Counted from the first letter of the stretch, positions 1 through 7,211 are shown. The stretch: DNA of 20,858 nt from Bacillota bacterium (GCA_003343995.1 QAKE01000060.1:1-20858); one strand, 5' to 3'. Notes: generated by a model not told the origin, from the sequence alone. Numbers and translations are program-made.

Positions 1-1233
1 AAGCACTTAAAAGATAACGGCATTAGAATTTTATCCGCTATGGAGAATATCCCGGAAACGCCGGAGGGTGTTTTACTTGAATCGCTCCTTGAGGGTATGA
101 ATCAATATTTCTCCGAAGAGCTTGCACAAAAAGTCAATCGCGGACTTCACGAATCACGAATGAAAGGACACTGTATCGGCTCTGTGCCTTACGGTTACAT
201 AAAGGAACACAAAATGCTTAGTATAAACGAGTTAGAGGCTCGTATTATTCAAAGAATTTATACCGATTACGCCAACGGGAAAACCATTCTTCAAATCTCT
301 AAGGATTTAGAAAGCGAAAATATTACTAACAACGGCAAGCCTTTTCTTCCGCAGAATTTAAGGCACATACTGCAACGAGAGGTATATACGGGCATTTTGA
401 AAATACACGGCAAGGTCTATGACAAAATCTATCCGCAGATTATTTCTATTCCTCTTTTTAACGAGGTACAAGCTCGTATGGGTAAAACGAGATACGGTTG
501 CAGAAAGGATAACCACGAGGTATTCAGATTAAAGGATAAAATATACTGCGGTGTTTGCGGTAAAAAGATGTATCCTATTTCTGCTATATCCTCTAACGGC
601 AACCATTTAAGGTATTACACCTGTATCAGCACCAAAAAGGATAATTGTGACAACAGACGTATTTACAAGGATTTCGTTGAGGGATGTATTGACAGACTGC
701 TAAAACAACAATTCTGCTCGGACGGTATTCTTACGAGCTTGGTTGACGAGCTTTATATTTCCTACAAAAAGAGCATTGGCAACAATAATACGCTTGCTAA
801 CCTTAAAAACGATTTGCAAAGAGTAAACAAGACGATTGCCAATATTATGGCTGCTATTGAAAAAGGCGTTGTCACCAATACCACCAAATCCCGCTTGGAA
901 GAGCTTGAAACACAACAAATTGCCCTGCACGAAAAAATTATAGTGGAAGAAGCAAAGGTCAGATACGAGCTTACGAAAGAAGATATTTTGGACTTTTTCA
1001 GACACGCCATAAAAGAAGGCAACGATTTTTGCTATAACATTTTTATTAAATTCGTAAGGGTATATCCCAACAAAATAGAGATAGGGCTCAATTACGGTAT
1101 TAACCAAGAGAGCATTGACAGAGAGCCTATTATCCGCAAAATTTCCACCGAGCTTTACCAAACCGAAAGGCTCTACAAGGGCGGTACTGTGAAAACGCAA
1201 ACCTTTGAATATGACGTGTTCGTGGTAATATAA
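1..1233 (+). CDS. Large serine recombinase, 5'-truncated by window edge
   Basis: The reading frame is open from base 1, so the visible 410 codons lack the N-terminal catalytic serine; the first ATG at 40 is internal. What is visible starts in the end of the resolvase catalytic domain and its long helix (ENIPETPEG, then LLEGMNQYFSEELAQKVNRGL). A Recombinase domain follows (GSVPYGY, then the LRHILQREVYTGIL region), then a zinc ribbon around 545-660 with CGVC and two later cysteines, and a coiled-coil stretch around 790-960. This is the order in large serine integrases/transposases of Clostridia that move ICEs, prophages and resistance elements by cutting at short att sites. The gene is A+T-richer than the genes to its right and is followed by a hairpin and an inverted repeat, which fits the edge of an integrated element. 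Family certain; which element it moves is unknown because the rest lies left of the window. Confidence 0.93.
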   Translation, partial: KHLKDNGIRILSAMENIPETPEGVLLESLLEGMNQYFSEELAQKVNRGLHESRMKGHCIGSVPYGYIKEHKMLSINELEARIIQRIYTDYANGKTILQISKDLESENITNNGKPFLPQNLRHILQREVYTGILKIHGKVYDKIYPQIISIPLFNEVQARMGKTRYGCRKDNHEVFRLKDKIYCGVCGKKMYPISAISSNGNHLRYYTCISTKKDNCDNRRIYKDFVEGCIDRLLKQQFCSDGILTSLVDELYISYKKSIGNNNTLANLKNDLQRVNKTIANIMAAIEKGVVTNTTKSRLEELETQQIALHEKIIVEEAKVRYELTKEDILDFFRHAIKEGNDFCYNIFIKFVRVYPNKIEIGLNYGINQESIDREPIIRKISTELYQTERLYKGGTVKTQTFEYDVFVVI

Positions 1234-1273
1234 AAAGAGCATATCCTCAATTTCACTTGATTTTATGCTCTTT
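1234..1273 (+). terminator. Hairpin after serine recombinase
   Basis: AAAGAGCATA (1234-1243) pairs with TATGCTCTTT (1264-1273) around a 20-nt loop, directly after the recombinase stop codon. The 3' arm ends in a short T run, so it may act as an intrinsic terminator, although the loop is long. Confidence 0.55.
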
Positions 1274-1287
1274 CTATTAGTCCTATT

Positions 1288-1310
1288 GTGCTAGTTTCAA
1301 TTCATAGCAC
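1288..1310. repeat. Inverted repeat, candidate att-site half
   Basis: GTGCTA (1288-1293) and TAGCAC (1305-1310) are perfect inverted arms around 11 bases. A second small palindrome, AACAG-G-CTGTT, lies at 1313-1323. Serine integrase att sites are short imperfect inverted repeats, and the integrase gene is usually at the element end, so this is a reasonable place for an attachment junction. The other end of the element is not in the window, so this remains inference. Confidence 0.3.
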
Positions 1311-1338
1311 CTAACAGGCTGTTTTTTTCCTTTCATCG

Positions 1339-1824
1339 TTACGCCATCGCGCTTAAAATAACCGTCGCCACCTGAAAACAGATGTAAATGCACCCCGCGG
1401 TTACGCCCAGCGCAATGAGTATTTTCAAAAAAACGTTATGCACCATGCGCATGAACAGCATGTTGAGCGCCACGCACACGCCGGAAATCCCGCCGCCGAG
1501 CGCCCCGCCGACCACGGGAAAGATATTGCATAGCGCAACGCTGTTGCCCCATACCATGATAAAGATAAACGGCAACAGGGCGAGCGCCGTCTCGTACCAT
1601 TTGATCGGCGGCAGCACCTGCACGCGATCGACGCCGAAAAAAAGCGCCACTCCCGAGAAAAAACTGCCCTTGACGACGCAGGTTTTGCCGTCCGCCGTAA
1701 CGAACTCTTTTCTGGAAACCTTTTGCAGCGGCACCCCGTCTATCGCGACGGTCTTTTTCCCCGTCCAAAAATTCTCCTCGTACGCTATATTGCCGTACGT
1801 TTTGTCTGCAACTTCGCTTTTCAT
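1339..1824 (-). CDS. Hypothetical small membrane protein
   Basis: 161 residues, not recognised as a named family. The first 75 or so residues are soluble and beta-rich in appearance (YEENFWTGKKTVAIDGV, FVTADGKTCVVKGS). They are followed by three or four hydrophobic segments: about 84-100 (LALLPFIFIMVWG), 102-125 (glycine-rich, VVGGALGGGISGVCVAL) and 132-158. A G-rich ribosome-binding site (GGGGGGG, 1830-1836) precedes the ATG. A strong sigma-A-type promoter lies just upstream, so the gene is probably its own transcription unit. Base composition matches the host genes, not the neighbouring recombinase. Function unknown; a membrane-anchored accessory protein is all that can be said. Confidence 0.75.
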   Translation of the reverse strand: MKSEVADKTYGNIAYEENFWTGKKTVAIDGVPLQKVSRKEFVTADGKTCVVKGSFFSGVALFFGVDRVQVLPPIKWYETALALLPFIFIMVWGNSVALCNIFPVVGGALGGGISGVCVALNMLFMRMVHNVFLKILIALGVTAGCIYICFQVATVILSAMA

Positions 1825-1857
1825 GCATTCCCCCCCGTTTGATTTTGTTGTGATTTT

Positions 1858-1886
1858 ATTTTAACACGGATTTGCGCCCCTGTCAA
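1858..1886 (-). promoter_or_regulatory. Sigma-A-type promoter for the 1339-1824 gene
   Basis: Reading the minus strand: TTGACA (1881-1886), 17-bp spacer, TAAAAT (1858-1863), about 34 bases before the start codon. Confidence 0.8.
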
Positions 1887-1950
1887 TACGCGATTTTTAT
1901 TTTATGCGATTTATTTACCTTCCCGTAATCCTATGCGCGAGCGCTTAAAA

Positions 1951-3039
1951 TCATGCCCGATTTTCCGCCTTCTTTTCGGTTTTTTCCGCAATGAGCGCCT
2001 TGACTTCCGCCTTCTTTTCCGAAATAAAGCGCTCGCTCACCTCCGCGGGCACGGTGTCGTCGTAATCGCGCAGTTTTTTTCTCAGTCCTTCCAAAAACCG
2101 TTCCGCGTATTTTTTCAGACCGGCGGCGGTTTCCCCGCTCGCCGCCGCGGCGATATATTGCTTCAGCTGCTCCGCCTGCCCCAGCGCCTCGGCGTAGGAA
2201 AGCTGGCGTTCGTTGAATGCGCCAAGCTCCTCGTCCGTGCCGATTTTCCGCATCACGCTCTGCACCGTCCTTTCCAAAATACTCCCTTCGGAATAGTCGG
2301 CGGGGAGCAGATAATCGACGCGGCGCTGCTGCAAAAGCGCGCGGGCGCGGTCCATATCCCCGTTTTTCGCATTGTACACCCCCACCGACGTGCCACCGCC
2401 GTTTTTCACGATCTTCATGGCGGGAATATCTGTTTCGCTGTCCCCGATATAGATAAAATTCTGAAAGGGAATCCGCCGTTCGCCGTCGGGAATATAGCGG
2501 TTTACGGTGTCCTCGTCGCTTAAATCGAGGGAATTTTTGCTGATGCGGAACAAATACTGCGTTTTGGTGGTGTAATTGACCACCTGCCGCGGCCATTCGG
2601 GCGCGCCGTATTCGTCGTAGATGAAAGACGATGCGTAAATTTCCGTAAATTTATCGGCGATCGCCGTGCCGGAAATGATCTCCTTCAGCCCCGCGGAAAT
2701 GATATAATGCTCGACCGCCACGCCGAGCTTTTCGGCGTACGCATCGATTCTGTCGAACCAGCCTTCCACGCCGGAAAACAGCTCTATCTCCCTGCCCATG
2801 TCCTTAAAATCCTGCTCGCTCAGCCGCACCCGCGCCGCCTGCGCCTTGTGCAGAATGAGATACATATAGGCGAGAATTTTATCGACGCCCTGCTTTTTTG
2901 CGAACTCGTTGGATTCCGCCCAAAACTCCTCCGCGGGGCAGTTGAGCTTGGGCAGCAGGGAAAACGTTTGCATGTCCTTCGGGGAAAGCGTTTTATCGAA
3001 GTCGTAGCAGATCGCCACGACGGGTTTGTTTTTCTCCAT
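1951..3039 (-). CDS. HAD-superfamily hydrolase (phosphoserine phosphatase-like)
   Basis: 362 residues from the ATG at 3039, chosen because AGAGGTG (3045-3051) stands just upstream; an in-frame ATG 11 codons earlier has no such site. Visible HAD motifs: motif I YDFDKTLS near the N-terminus with the nucleophile and acid/base aspartates, motif II IISAGLKE, and motif IV IYIGDSETDIPAM with the Mg-binding aspartates. A long helical cap insert separates motifs I and II. The C-terminal 100 residues are charged and helical (FISEKKAEVKALIAEKTEKK), an extension beyond the catalytic core. The fold predicts a cytosolic Mg-dependent phosphomonoesterase; the substrate cannot be read from sequence. It is transcribed alone, away from DUF1540, with its own promoter. 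Confidence 0.85.
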   Translation of the reverse strand: MEKNKPVVAICYDFDKTLSPKDMQTFSLLPKLNCPAEEFWAESNEFAKKQGVDKILAYMYLILHKAQAARVRLSEQDFKDMGREIELFSGVEGWFDRIDAYAEKLGVAVEHYIISAGLKEIISGTAIADKFTEIYASSFIYDEYGAPEWPRQVVNYTTKTQYLFRISKNSLDLSDEDTVNRYIPDGERRIPFQNFIYIGDSETDIPAMKIVKNGGGTSVGVYNAKNGDMDRARALLQQRRVDYLLPADYSEGSILERTVQSVMRKIGTDEELGAFNERQLSYAEALGQAEQLKQYIAAAASGETAAGLKKYAERFLEGLRKKLRDYDDTVPAEVSERFISEKKAEVKALIAEKTEKKAENRA

Positions 3040-3089
3040 ATCCGCACCTCTTTTTCCTTTCGCGCGCCGCAATCGCCGGCGTTTGTTTT

Positions 3090-3116
3090 ATTGTAACACG
3101 CCGCGCGCTTTGTCAA
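3090..3116 (-). promoter_or_regulatory. Probable promoter of the HAD hydrolase
   Basis: Minus strand: TTGACA (3111-3116) and TACAAT (3090-3095), but the spacer is only 15 bp, shorter than the usual 17. The -10 is followed by an A+T-rich stretch and then the gene. Confidence 0.55.
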
Positions 3117-3126
3117 CGGCGGATTT

Positions 3127-3180
3127 GCCCGCAAAAGCCGAAAGCTGCTTTTGTATAACTCGCCCGCAAAAGCCGAAAGC
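3127..3180. repeat. Two direct copies of a 19-bp sequence
   Basis: GCCCGCAAAAGCCGAAAGC occurs at 3127-3145 and again at 3162-3180, 35 bp apart, between the HAD promoter and the DUF1540 terminator. The second copy forms the foot of that terminator. Confidence 0.85.
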
Positions 3181-3212
3181 CCCGCCCCGTCTTTTTCCTG
3201 ACGGGGCGGGGC
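3179..3212 (-). terminator. Strong terminator hairpin after DUF1540 gene
   Basis: Thirteen perfect base pairs (3179-3191 with 3200-3212) around an 8-nt loop. On the minus strand the hairpin follows the DUF1540 stop and is trailed by TTTCGGCTTTT; on the plus strand it has a better T run (6 Ts), so it may also block antisense transcription. Confidence 0.85.
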
Positions 3213-3225
3213 TTTTTTCCGGCGA

Positions 3226-3369
3226 TTATTTTTCCGAATAACTGCCGCAGCAGGTCTGATGTTCGTTGCAGCCGCAGGTGACTTCGATGCTGTCAAGACA
3301 GCAGTTGCAGCCTTCGGCATTGTGCCGGCATTTGGTTACGTCGCATTTGATCGCTCTGTTCTTGTTCAT
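3226..3369 (-). CDS. DUF1540 domain protein (cysteine-rich mini-protein)
   Basis: 47 residues starting MNKNRAIKCDV. The ATG at 3369 is chosen because AGGAGAG lies 4-5 nt upstream; a longer frame to 3456 has no ribosome-binding site and runs into the rplI promoter region. The pattern IKCDVTKCRHN, then CNCCLDSIEVTCGC and a C-terminal TCC, matches the DUF1540 family of Clostridia and Bacilli, small cysteine-rich proteins thought to bind metal. Nine or so cysteines in 47 residues suggest zinc binding. The gene is divergent from rplI and ends in a strong terminator. Function of the family is not established. Confidence 0.85.
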   Translation of the reverse strand: MNKNRAIKCDVTKCRHNAEGCNCCLDSIEVTCGCNEHQTCCGSYSEK

Positions 3370-3449
3370 AACGTCTCTCCTTTTTCGCGGCAATCGCGCC
3401 GCCTCAACCTCAATTATGGCTTTTATTTTGTTTTTTATACGGGGATTTG

Positions 3450-3478
3450 TTGACAAAAACGCGGATTTTTAGTAAACT
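3450..3478 (+). promoter_or_regulatory. Promoter of rplI operon
   Basis: TTGACA (3450-3455), 17-bp spacer, TAAACT (3473-3478), 25 bases before the rplI start codon. Confidence 0.85.
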
Positions 3479-3503
3479 TTTTCTATATATTAAAGAGGTA
3501 GCC

Positions 3504-3944
3504 ATGAAAATCATTTTATTGAAAGACGTAAAGGGCACGGGCAAAAAAGGCGACGTTGTGGAAAGCAAGGACGGGTTTGCCCGTTTTCTTTTGAAAAACG
3601 GCAGCGCCACCGAAGCGGCGTCGCAGGCGCTCAACGAAAACATGCAGCAAAAGCAGGCGCAGGCCTTCCACGTTGCGGAGCAGAAACGCAAAAACAAGGA
3701 GCTTAAAAACCTGCTCGACGGCAAGGAAATCGCCGTAACGGTGAAAACCGGCGAAAACGGCAGATTTTTCGGCAGCGTGACCAACAAGGAAATTGCGGAA
3801 AAACTCGCCGAACAGGGTTATGAAATCGATAAAAAGAAAATAATATTAAATACGCCGATCAAATCGACGGGCGTTTATTCTCTCGACGTGAAAATTTCCG
3901 CCGAGGAGACGGCGAAAATCAAAATCAGGGTGGAAAGCGTATAA
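3504..3944 (+). CDS. rplI: 50S ribosomal protein bL9
   Basis: 146 residues, normal length for bL9. The N-terminal rRNA-binding domain begins MKIILLKDVKGTGKKGDVV with the family's GDGYARNFL-like segment here as KDGFARFLL. A long charged connecting helix covers about residues 40-75, and the C-terminal domain carries GRFFGSVTNKEIAEKL and STGVYSLDVKI. The ATG at 3504 follows AGAGG by 6 nt; the longer in-frame start at 3447 would lie over the promoter and is rejected. The stop codon shares one base with the start of the next gene (TAATG), so the two are translationally coupled. bL9 sits at the L1-stalk base of the large subunit. Confidence 0.98.
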   Translation: MKIILLKDVKGTGKKGDVVESKDGFARFLLKNGSATEAASQALNENMQQKQAQAFHVAEQKRKNKELKNLLDGKEIAVTVKTGENGRFFGSVTNKEIAEKLAEQGYEIDKKKIILNTPIKSTGVYSLDVKISAEETAKIKIRVESV

Positions 3945-5320
3945 TGAGTGAAACCCCGCGCTCTTCCCCGCAGGAGCAAAAAAATCCCGCGGCAAAGGAA
4001 GAACAAGGCGAAACGATACAATTAAATGCCGCGACCGCGGCGGAAACGATCGGCGAACACGCGCCGCCGCCGAAAAAATCTGGCAAAAAAAAGGTGGTTT
4101 TTTATCTGGTCTTTTTCCTGATCTGCGCGGCGAGTCTTGCCGTTACGGCGTTCAGCGATTTTTCGGGAGACGTGCTGTCTTTCGGGGAAATTATCGGCAC
4201 GATCGGCAAAAACTGGTTTTATCTGGCGCTCGCGCTGCTTTCGGCGCTGCTCGTTCTGGCGTTCGACTGGCTGAAAACCGTATGTTTACTGTACGGGTTC
4301 GAGAAAAAACCGCGCTTTAAGCTGTGCGCGGAAACGGCGGTGATTACGAAGTTTTACGACTATATCACCCCCTTCGGCGCGGGCGGACAACCCTTTGCGG
4401 CGTATCTTATGACGAAAAAGGGCGTGCACGGCGGCACGGCTACGGCGGTGGTCATCAGCGCGTTCTTATTACAGCAATTCAGCTTTATATTGCTTTGCAT
4501 CGTCAGTCTGATTTTGTCCTTCGGGCAGGTCACCGCCGCGGTAAAGGTGATGTCGATCGTGGGCTTGTTCTTTTACGTGCTCGTGCCCGTTGCGGTGGTG
4601 GTTTTCTCCATCATGCCGAAAACGACGACGAAAATCGTGGCGGGCGTGATCCGTTTCGGCGGAAAAATCAAGCTGGTGCGCAACCCCGACAAGCTCATCG
4701 ACAAGGCAATCGGCGTCATCAGCAAGAACACCGAATGTTTAAGGAGCATCGGCAGGCATAAGCTCATGTTCGCGCTCGCCGTGCTTTGCGCGCTGCTGGC
4801 GCAGCTGGCGCTGGCGTCCATCGCCTACTTCACTTTGCGCACCTTCGGCTACGACAAGCCGGACGTCGGCGGCATGGGCGAATGGTTCCAGATGATACAG
4901 ATCGTCATCATTCTCTACGCGTCGGTTTCCTTTATCCCCACCCCCGGAAACGCCGGCGCGAGCGAGGTTTCCTTCTTCTTTATCTTCCGCGACAACCTTC
5001 AGGGCGGTCTCGGCTTTACCGCCATGCTCACGTGGCGCGTGCTCTGCTTTTACCTGTATATACTGCTCGGCGGACTGACGGTGTTTTTCTCCGCGAGATT
5101 GGAAAGCCGGCGCCATAAGCGGTTGGAACAAGCGGCTTTAAGCGCGCCCCCCGACGAAACGGAGCGGGCGGAATCCGACGAAAACACGCCCCCCGACGTG
5201 CCTGCAAATACGGCGGACGGCGGTTTACGGGCGGCGGCGGACGAAACAGAAACCGAACCCGTTACGACAAGCGAAACGCCTTTGACGGACGAAACGCCGC
5301 CCGAAGAAAAGACGAAATAA
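3944..5320 (+). CDS. UPF0104 / LPG-synthase-TM family membrane protein (flippase-like)
   Basis: 458 residues with about seven hydrophobic segments: roughly 49-70, 88-108, 167-193, 200-224, 272-296, 313-333 and 361-383. Two family signatures are visible: ITPFGAGGQPFAAYLM (about 140-155) and SFIPTPGNAGASEVSFFFIF (about 325-345), typical of the UPF0104/MprF N-terminal/AglD-like family that moves or modifies lipids at the membrane. The MprF C-terminal aminoacyl transferase domain is absent, so this is a stand-alone membrane module. Soluble tails at both ends are odd: about 48 polar residues before the first helix, and a Pro/Glu/Thr-rich acidic tail of about 70 residues after the last. It overlaps the rplI stop codon by one base and is followed by a terminator. 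Substrate unknown. Confidence 0.85.
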   Translation: MSETPRSSPQEQKNPAAKEEQGETIQLNAATAAETIGEHAPPPKKSGKKKVVFYLVFFLICAASLAVTAFSDFSGDVLSFGEIIGTIGKNWFYLALALLSALLVLAFDWLKTVCLLYGFEKKPRFKLCAETAVITKFYDYITPFGAGGQPFAAYLMTKKGVHGGTATAVVISAFLLQQFSFILLCIVSLILSFGQVTAAVKVMSIVGLFFYVLVPVAVVVFSIMPKTTTKIVAGVIRFGGKIKLVRNPDKLIDKAIGVISKNTECLRSIGRHKLMFALAVLCALLAQLALASIAYFTLRTFGYDKPDVGGMGEWFQMIQIVIILYASVSFIPTPGNAGASEVSFFFIFRDNLQGGLGFTAMLTWRVLCFYLYILLGGLTVFFSARLESRRHKRLEQAALSAPPDETERAESDENTPPDVPANTADGGLRAAADETETEPVTTSETPLTDETPPEEKTK

Positions 5321-5327
5321 CATTACG

Positions 5328-5360
5328 AAACGCGAAAGCGCGCCGAAATCGGCGCGCTTT
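5328..5360. repeat. 33-bp terminator repeat, left copy
   Basis: Identical over 33 bases to 7112-7144. It contains the hairpin AAAGCGCGCCGA / TCGGCGCGCTTT (5335-5346 with 5349-5360), followed by CTTTTAAGC. It serves as the intrinsic terminator of the rplI operon and forms the left border of the A+T-rich LRR cassette. Confidence 0.9.
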
Positions 5361-5385
5361 CTTTTAAGCTTTTTTTCATAAAATA

Positions 5386-5414
5386 TTGCCTTTTGAAGCA
5401 AGTTATGCTATACT
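5386..5414 (+). promoter_or_regulatory. Promoter of the LRR lipoprotein leader
   Basis: TTGCCT (5386-5391), 17-bp spacer, TATACT (5409-5414) with an extended -10 TGC directly before it. The predicted start site, about 7 nt downstream, is base 5421, the first base of the long leader hairpin. Confidence 0.75.
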
Positions 5415-5456
5415 AATTATGCGCTATAATTTAATATGTCCGTATAAGGTTACACC

Positions 5457-5501
5457 ATGGCATTAGTGTACCCTTTATATCCTTATACGGATGAATTATA
5501 G
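5457..5501 (+). CDS. Possible 14-aa leader peptide MALVYPLYPYTDEL
   Basis: An ATG 7 nt after AAGG opens a 14-codon frame ending in TAG, lying entirely inside leader hairpin 1. The peptide has clustered Tyr and Pro codons (VYPLYPY), the kind of content on which ribosomes pause. If translated, the ribosome would open the hairpin and could influence the attenuator downstream. A frame of this length can arise by chance, so this is a low-confidence call. Confidence 0.3.
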   Translation: MALVYPLYPYTDEL

Positions 5502-5532
5502 CGCAACTAATTAAGGGATACTACTTTTGCGG

Positions 5533-5565
5533 GCGTTCCTTTAATTGGGAGCGCTCTTATTTTTT
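5533..5565 (+). terminator. Leader attenuator hairpin
   Basis: GCGTTCC pairs with GGGAGCGC (one G-T pair) around a TTTAATT loop, then TCTTATTTTTT. Shape and position, upstream of the SD of the LRR gene, fit an intrinsic attenuator. Confidence 0.5.
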
Positions 5566-5588
5566 ACCCGCAAAAGGAGAGATGTAAC

Positions 5589-7073
5589 ATGAAACGTAAA
5601 ATAATTGCTTTGTTTTTCAGCTTTGTAACCATTTGCTGTTCTATCGGCTTTGCCGCTTGTACGCAAGGAGAACCGCCTCACCCCCACGGTTTGCAATATT
5701 TTGCTGAAAAAGCACCGACATGCACGGAAAACGGAAATAAGGCTTTTTGGTATTGTAAAACCTGCAATATATACTTTACCGATAAAAATGGAAACGCTGA
5801 AATAGTATTATCTTCTTTGACGATCGACGCAAAAGGGCACGATATTTCGGAAATTCGGAATTTTGACAGCGAAAATCATTGGCATGAATGCAAAGTCTGT
5901 TCTGAAAAATTCGATATTTCCAAACACTCGTTCGACGAAACGGATAAATGTATTTGCGAATATGAAATTACAAGCACTGAAAATTTAGCATACCGTTTAA
6001 GCGAGGATAGAAGCTATTATATTTTAACGGGAATCGGAGAAACGACAGACGAATATTTATATGTACCTCGTGAAATCGACGGAAAACCCGTAAAGGAAAT
6101 AGCCGATAATGCTTTTTCGGGAAATGTAAATATCAAGAGCATACGCATTTCGTCCAACGTAGTGCATATCGGCGATTCTGCATTTTTGGGATGCAGTAAT
6201 TTAAACAGCATAACAATCGGGGTAAATGTAAAAACTCTCGGTGACAATGCCTTTTCTAACTGCAAAAAACTGACGGAAATCAATTTTTATGCAAGAGCTA
6301 TGAACGATCTTGAAAATATTGCATTTCATGAACAGTACACCTCGGCATTTTTTGATGCAGGTATAAACGGAGAAGGGATTACCGTAACATTTAGCGATAC
6401 CGTAGAAAGAATCCCTGCATTTTTATTTTGCATATCTTTTGCGTTGGAAGGAAGCCCCAATATCATAAACGTAAAAATGGGAAAAAACGTAAAAAGTATA
6501 GGTGATTTCGCTTTTGGGGGTTGCCGTACACTGACGAATATTGCAATTCCAGACGAAGTAACATATATCGGATATGGTGCATTCGGGGAATGCAGCGGAT
6601 TGACGGGAGAATTGATAATACCGAATAAAGTAGTACTTATCCGTGAACAAGCCTTTATAGGCTGTCGTAACCTGACAAATATAACAATAGGAACAAGCGT
6701 TAAACAAATTGGTTGGGGAGCGTTTGCGAATTGCAGCGAATTGACGAGTATTGCCATACCCGACAGCACGAATGAAATACATTCTCAATTGTTTAGCGGC
6801 TGCACTAATCTAACTAACATTGTATTGCCACTCTCTGTATGGAGGATTTATGCATCTGCTTTTAGCAACACTGGATTAGAAAATGTGTATTATTTAGGGA
6901 ACGCGAACGATTGGACTAATTTAATCATAGAAAATGATAATTCTGCTTTATCTTCTGCTAAAGTATATTTTTATTCTTCCGAAGAACCGCCCTTCAATCA
7001 AGACGGTACGGCTTACGACGGAAATTACTGGCGCTATGTAGATAACATTCCCACCCCGTGGATCTTAAACTAA
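5589..7073 (+). CDS. BspA-type leucine-rich-repeat lipoprotein
   Basis: 494 residues. The N-terminus MKRKIIALFFSFVTICC and lipobox-like GFAAC (Cys24) predict a signal peptide and lipid anchoring on the outside of the membrane. Residues about 30-125 form a cysteine/histidine-rich region (PTCTENGNKAFWYCKTC, HWHECKVC, CIC) of the kind often found in secreted Clostridia proteins. From about 133 to 450 come some eight or nine LRR_5 (BspA-like) repeats of 23 residues with the recurring pattern IGDSAFLGCSNLNSITIG. The C-terminus (AYDGNYWRYVDNIPTPW) is a common cap in this family. BspA-like proteins bind host or bacterial surfaces; the ligand here is unknown. ATG at 5589 follows AAGGAG by 9 nt. Codon use is A+T-rich (many ATA, AAT, TTA) unlike the neighbours, which suggests transfer. 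Confidence 0.92.
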   Translation: MKRKIIALFFSFVTICCSIGFAACTQGEPPHPHGLQYFAEKAPTCTENGNKAFWYCKTCNIYFTDKNGNAEIVLSSLTIDAKGHDISEIRNFDSENHWHECKVCSEKFDISKHSFDETDKCICEYEITSTENLAYRLSEDRSYYILTGIGETTDEYLYVPREIDGKPVKEIADNAFSGNVNIKSIRISSNVVHIGDSAFLGCSNLNSITIGVNVKTLGDNAFSNCKKLTEINFYARAMNDLENIAFHEQYTSAFFDAGINGEGITVTFSDTVERIPAFLFCISFALEGSPNIINVKMGKNVKSIGDFAFGGCRTLTNIAIPDEVTYIGYGAFGECSGLTGELIIPNKVVLIREQAFIGCRNLTNITIGTSVKQIGWGAFANCSELTSIAIPDSTNEIHSQLFSGCTNLTNIVLPLSVWRIYASAFSNTGLENVYYLGNANDWTNLIIENDNSALSSAKVYFYSSEEPPFNQDGTAYDGNYWRYVDNIPTPWILN

Positions 7074-7111
7074 TACAATCGTTAAAAATCACACATATAA
7101 TGCGTTTATAA

Positions 7112-7144
7112 AAACGCGAAAGCGCGCCGAAATCGGCGCGCTTT
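7112..7144. repeat. 33-bp terminator repeat, right copy
   Basis: Exact copy of 5328-5360, followed by TTATTTATT. It serves as the terminator of the LRR gene and forms the right border of the cassette. Confidence 0.9.
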
Positions 7145-7211
7145 TTATTTATTCATTTTCGGTTTATCGGTTCTTTCCAACAAATGTTATTCTGTTACTC
7201 CCTTAAAAACA

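Larger units (their letters stand above)
5421..5588 (+). promoter_or_regulatory. Structured 5' leader with attenuator-like architecture
   Basis: A 168-nt leader made of nested stems. Hairpin 1: GCGCTATAATT (5421-5431) pairs with 5494-5504, TCCGTATAAGG (5439-5449) with 5481-5491, and TACAC (5451-5455) with GTGTA (5466-5470). Next, AATTAAGGGA (5509-5518) can pair with TCCTTTAATT (5537-5546), which competes with a second hairpin GCGTTCC (5533-5539) / GGGAGCGC (5547-5554) followed by a T run (5555-5565). Finally CTTTTGCGGG (5524-5533) pairs with CCCGCAAAAG (5567-5576), whose end touches the ribosome-binding site AAGGAG (5574-5579). Antiterminator, terminator and SD in this order are what transcription attenuation or a riboswitch looks like. 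I could not match the first domain to a named riboswitch. Confidence 0.6.

Noticed and set aside
5421..5504. Invertible (phase-variable) promoter element
   Set aside because: The arms are short, the interior is only about 60 bp, and the promoter lies outside the inverted repeat, so inversion would not switch expression.
5589..7073. Diversity-generating retroelement target in the LRR gene
   Set aside because: No reverse transcriptase or template repeat is present in the window, and the C-terminus looks like the common BspA cap.
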